From assembly GCF_048128805.1 (NCBI RefSeq), contig NC_136000.1, positions 11,186,354 to 11,250,353 on the forward strand: a DNA stretch of 64,000 nt, in the 5' to 3' direction. Positions 51,001-64,000 of the stretch are shown in pieces (within the stretch, counting starts at the first letter, position 1; each line of letters starts with the position of its first letter). A program made the translations under genes and the position numbers. The stretch is from Centroberyx gerrardi. Taxonomy: Eukaryota > Chordata > Actinopteri > Beryciformes > Berycidae. The notes under the pieces are model-generated. The model made no database searches and was not told where the DNA came from. It worked only from the letters and a program-made list of their open reading frames with translations.

Positions 51001-51839
51001 AGTGTGATGAGTTTCTGAATGAGATACAGCGATCAATAATTCGAATGATATACTGTATATAGATGTATGGATAATGGAAATGGCGCTATCAAATCCTTTC
51101 CAAATCCCTCTGCGTTGTTGTGGTGTGAGGATATGTCAGACCTGGCTGTTACGCAAATGAGGCGCTCTTTTCCATGGCTCTTTTACATAACTTTTACTTG
51201 GAAATTATGATGCTGACTGTTATCCGTACAAAAACCGGTTGTAATCCTATAATAAATAATGAAATAAAAAAATAAATAAATAAATAAATCCTATAACAAA
51301 AGGATAGAAGGGTAGAGTGATACTATACACCATAATACAAAAAAGCTAAAGCTTAAAAGCTTAAAACTTAAAAGTATGGTGATAAGGTGACTATAAACTC
51401 GCTATTGAGAAAGTCTACCACACAGACACACTGTGACCATTATATTGATTTTGCGTCAGGGTATGGGCTTGACATTTATGTAAAAGTAGAACTAAATAGT
51501 TTCTGTAGTGGGAGGAAGGGAAATAAAATTGATAATATGGTGCTCTGAATGGTGAAGCAGCCTGTCCTCCTTTTAAAAGAATAACACATTTCATACTTTC
51601 CATATGTATTTCATCATATGTCCCAAATCATGCAGAAATACAATTATGGCCTCAAACTCAGCATCCTTCCTACTTTGTGATAATATTTCCAATCTACATT
51701 GAACGATGTGGTCCAAAAGTAAAGTTTAAGTAATTACACAAAACACAGCAGGAATATTCATCATACTAAACGAAAAAGAAAAAAAACAAAAACACAACTG
51801 AAGACATATTTTGTGTTGACCAGTAGAGTGCAGCAGTAT
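51001..51839. other. Intergenic DNA between pnpla8 and dnajb9
   Basis: This is AT-rich sequence without an ORF of interest. A short (AAAT)n run lies at about 51263-51289. In mammals THAP5 sits between these two genes. I saw no THAP-type C2CH zinc-finger coding sequence here on either strand. Confidence 0.6.
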
Positions 51840-52014
51840 GCTTTGGTTGCCCAGGTCCAGAAGGAAGGAAAACGAAGAAGAAATAGCAATGATGCTACTC
51901 CTAACTGCTTCTTTATAATGCTTACAACCTAAGCTAACGCTGTCTTGTTTAACGTTGGTTTAGTAATAAGCAAACCTGCGATAAAATAGCCAACACGCCT
52001 GTCCCCCGAGAAAG
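51840..52014 (+). other. dnajb9: Probable noncoding first exon of dnajb9
   Basis: A strong donor, AGAAAG then GTAAGG, ends at 52014. It lies 0.55 kb upstream of the acceptor that precedes the start codon. A short 5' UTR exon with an ATG in exon 2 is the arrangement known for DNAJB9. The upstream boundary is only a guess, because no TATA box or initiator is convincing. Confidence 0.4.
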
Positions 52015-52579
52015 GTAAGGTGATCTGGGTGTAAGAGAAAGGAGGAGGCAGTAGGCATTAGCTGGTGTTAGCTAGGAGTGTTGGTTGTCGACGATGATGA
52101 CATCGCTAGCAACGAAAGAGTCAAATGGGCCGGTTAGCCTCATGTAACGGTTATCTGTACAAACGTTGGCCGAGAGGTAAAGATTTCTATTGAAGTGACC
52201 TTTGACTAGATAATTAAGAGTAGAGGTAAAATTTACTAATACTGTTCAGTGATTTAAAAACTGCTCCTTGTCAACTTTGGTCAAAGCTAACATTGCTGAA
52301 GAACATAACAAATACCATCAAGTTAACCACAATCAGCAATTGAATTGTTCTTCCAATTATATCAAGGTTAGTTGATAAAAACTATAATAACGTCAGCTGA
52401 GATCATTCTGCCAGCTTGTATTAACTAACTATACCTAGCTACCTAACTTAACATTACAAAGCTCTTGCATGCAGAGCCATGTAGCTAACTAACTTTTCGT
52501 GGTACAATTGGTTTGCAGTGTTTACATGGCATGTGACGCTAACCCTATTTCTCTTTTTAATGCAGGGGACACCAAAGCC

Positions 52580-53511
52580 ATGGCAGCTGCGCAATCAGCT
52601 ATAACGTTTGCAGTGTGCATCTTGATGATTACAGAACTGATACTTGCCAAGAAGGACTACTATGATATACTGGGAGTGTCCAAAGATGCTACTGAGCGTC
52701 AGATAAAAAAGGCTTTCCACAAGCTCGCAATGAAATATCACCCTGATAAGAACAAGAGCCCAGACGCTGAAATGAAATTCAGGGAAATTGCTGAAGGTAG
52801 GGTTGATTCTTTTCCTATGGGATTTGTTTGGGTACGTACATTTCTGTTTTTCACACACTAGAATACAACTCTTCTACTTTTAGTGAAAGAGTTGTAGTAG
52901 AAGTTTTGACCACATGAAGCAAAGTGTCCTGTTACAGTATAATTTATTCTTTATGTGCAGCTACTCAACATGACATAACACTATGTAACTGTGGCCACAA
53001 CTTCTCTGAATGTTGATGAGGCATTAATCTTGTCCAGACAGGCTCATCTGAAACTTGTCCTTCTTTTTCATCTGCAGCTTATGAAACCTTATCAGATGAG
53101 AAGAGAAGAAGAGAGTATGATCAGTTTGGTCACACAGCATACTTCAACGGAGAGACACAAGGCAGACACAGGCAGAATGTCCACCAACCTTTCAACTTCA
53201 ACTTTGACGAAATATTCAAGGACTTTGACATCTACAGCCAGAACAGGCACGCCCGTCACAGGAGGCACTTCGAGGAGCACTCCAGGTCCCACCAGGAGGC
53301 CCACAGCAGACATAAGAGACATTTTCAAGGGGATTTTGGAGCAGGTGTCTTTGATGACATGTTTGACGACATGGAGAGGATGTTCACTTTTGACAGACAC
53401 AATAAGCAGACTGAAAACAGGTTTCAGGGTGCATCAAAACAGCACTGCAGAACAGTGACGCAACGCAGAGGAAATATGGTGACCACATACACAGACTGCA
53501 CCGGGTCCTGA
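52580..53511 (+). CDS. dnajb9: ER-resident J-domain co-chaperone DnaJ B9 (ERdj4), complete
   Basis: DNAJB9 is an ER-lumen co-chaperone of BiP that supports degradation of misfolded proteins and restrains IRE1. Coding exons are 52580-52796 and 53078-53511, with intron donor GTAGGG and acceptor TCTGCAG. They total 651 nt including TGA, so 216 aa (human 223). Residues 1-23 form a hydrophobic signal or anchor segment. Residues 25-88 form the J domain, with the essential HPD at 54-56. The middle is rich in His, Arg and Phe, and includes [12 protein letters not shown]. The C-terminus holds the conserved block [19 protein letters not shown], with two cysteines. The ATG at 52580 lies 14 nt into exon 2. 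It is the start because the protein aligns with the family from there. Identification is secure, but whether it is an a or b paralogue cannot be told. Confidence 0.96.
52797..53077 (+). other. dnajb9 coding intron
   Basis: This 281-bp GT-AG intron interrupts the codon for the first Ala of AYETLSD (phase 1). Nothing else is recognisable in it. Confidence 0.9.
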
Positions 53512-54520
53512 GATGGTCTATGAAATGACTTCAGACTCGAAATTGCCTTAGGTGGATGCAATACTATTGCATTGATCAGATGGAAAATGCTAAGTTCAAA
53601 TGTTGTGGATTTTGAACGTTCAAACTGAGAGCTGAATGACTTTCAAACTCAGAATAACAAGCAGTGAATACTCAGTTTACGTAGCTTAGGTCTAACTTCA
53701 AATAAGCTATGCTTTGTGGTCTGGTATTGTGTTGTCGCTGTTCAAGCTATTCCCTGTGAGCGCTCATGGGCTCTTTTAAATGATTGTTTTAGCTTTTCTC
53801 TAATTGTTGAAGAAAGCTGATTGGGAATATTTTGTCAGTATTTTTGCAAGCACTTTCTTTTGATACTGGCATTTGAAAACATTGTTAATTTTACTGTTTT
53901 GAAAAAAATAGGCTAGCCTAATTTTGCCAAAAACATCCATGTTTGAGTTCATCAACTCTACCACTCTCTCTTTCTTTGTACAGTTTGTCGTTGCTATTGC
54001 ATACGTTTTGCCATTGTGAGGCTCGAAACAGAACGAAAGGCAGAAAACAATAGCAACCAGTCCAGTTTTGCTTATGGTTGTGAAATGCGGAACAATGTCA
54101 ACACAAATCTGTGACTCTGCACACGTTGACCGGTTTCACTGGTGTGTTTGAATTCTCACCACTTCTTGTTGAAATATTGATGTATGTCAGACAGAATACA
54201 AAGAATGTTAAGTGTGTAACCTAACTTGCAGTGGACCACTTGAGCTACAATCTGACTGCAGTACACACAAGACGGGGCACAACCTAGTAGCATTTTTCCT
54301 ACCATATCATCTGTTACCTCATTCCTGTAAACTAGTTACAGTGACATGTTCTGTAGAATTGTGATGTGCAATATTTAAAGCCCTGTCTTTGTTTCCTATG
54401 TTGATAGTCAATTATTGTTGTGAAAACATCCCATAGCACTTTCACTTTTGTGTAATATTCTGGATGTGTTATATTCTGAAAGAATGTGTTTTTGTGAAAT
54501 AAAAAGTAGAGACCAAATGG
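53512..54520 (+). other. dnajb9: dnajb9 3' UTR with polyadenylation signal
   Basis: About 1 kb of AT-rich sequence follows the TGA. A canonical AATAAA is at 54498-54503, so cleavage is expected close to 54520. No other long ORF or repeat is seen. The UTR ends about 450 bp before the dnm1l start codon, so the two genes are tightly packed in tandem. Confidence 0.6.
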
Positions 54521-63702
<9,182 letters not shown>

Positions 63703-64000
63703 GTGGGTACTGTGCATTTGTGTACGTTGATGGGCTTCAGAGACAGTCCCAGGGCCTCGGAATATGGCACCGTACATAATATTTACACGAACAGTTTGAA
63801 GCACACAGCTGCATCATGCCCAGCAGATAAACATGATCAAGTCAAACTTTATATGTATAGCACATTTCATACACAATCCAAAAAAGTAGAGCAAACCCGC
63901 TTTAAAAATGCATATCACATGGAGAAAACACATACACACCTGATGTCCTCTATAGTCACCATTTGTGGGTTTATACATCATTCTTTTGACATCTGAATTG
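63703..64000 (+). other. dnm1l intron 16, 5' part
   Basis: The window ends inside this intron. It contains a degenerate copy of a fish interspersed repeat, from TCAAGTCAAACTTTAT to about 63912. Confidence 0.6.
63836..63912 (+). repeat. Second, degenerate copy of the TCAAGTCAA-type interspersed repeat
   Basis: It begins TCAAGTCAAACTTTATATG and continues with TATAGCACATTTCATACACA. This arrangement (AGTCAA, TTTAT, TATAGCACATTT) is a common dispersed sequence in teleost genomes, as I recall it. It shares only its first part with the copy at 9201. Confidence 0.45.

Noticed and set aside
52499..52579. In-frame upstream ATG codons extending dnajb9
   Set aside because: They lie before the acceptor TTTTTAATGCAG at 52565, in the intron, and the extension does not resemble the family; the start at 52580 aligns with known proteins.
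50327..52579. Possible thap5 gene between pnpla8 and dnajb9
   Set aside because: No C2CH THAP zinc-finger pattern is visible in any frame; expected from mammalian synteny but not supported.

Overview
The window is vertebrate nuclear DNA, most likely from a ray-finned (teleost, perhaps percomorph) fish. The evidence is compact spliced genes with GT-AG introns, dense (CA)n and (GA)n microsatellites, small fish-type MITEs, and encoded proteins that match vertebrate families but differ from the mammalian ones. There is no operon, CRISPR array, prophage or bacterial-type gene.

Layout. Positions 1 to about 24.7 kb hold no coding exon that I can recognise. They are rich in microsatellites and read like one very long intron. 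At 24.7-25.0 kb lies a short GC- and CpG-rich block with a good minus-strand splice donor. By gene order (nrcam - pnpla8 - dnajb9, as in human 7q31) it is probably the noncoding first exon and promoter of nrcam; this is inference. From 25 to 31.3 kb is intergenic DNA with a hAT-like MITE. From 31.96 to 50.33 kb on the minus strand is a complete nine-exon coding region for pnpla8 (calcium-independent phospholipase A2 gamma, 855 aa). From 52.58 to 53.51 kb on the plus strand is complete dnajb9 (ER J-domain co-chaperone, 216 aa, two coding exons). From 54.97 kb to the window end on the plus strand are the first 16 coding exons of dnm1l (Drp1, 613 codons). Its 3' part, including the GTPase effector domain, lies outside the window.

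The exon chains were built by hand. Each junction was checked against GT/AG signals, codon phase and alignment by memory to the vertebrate family. Every exon length closes the reading frame.

Function. pnpla8 acts at mitochondrial and peroxisomal membranes, and dnm1l divides those same two organelles. dnajb9 serves the ER unfolded-protein response. The genes are neighbours, and nothing seen in the sequence shows co-regulation. I found no convincing undescribed biological system. The best leads are splice-site-adjacent repeats in dnm1l and pnpla8, several small mobile-element remnants, and a gene order that puts dnm1l beside dnajb9.
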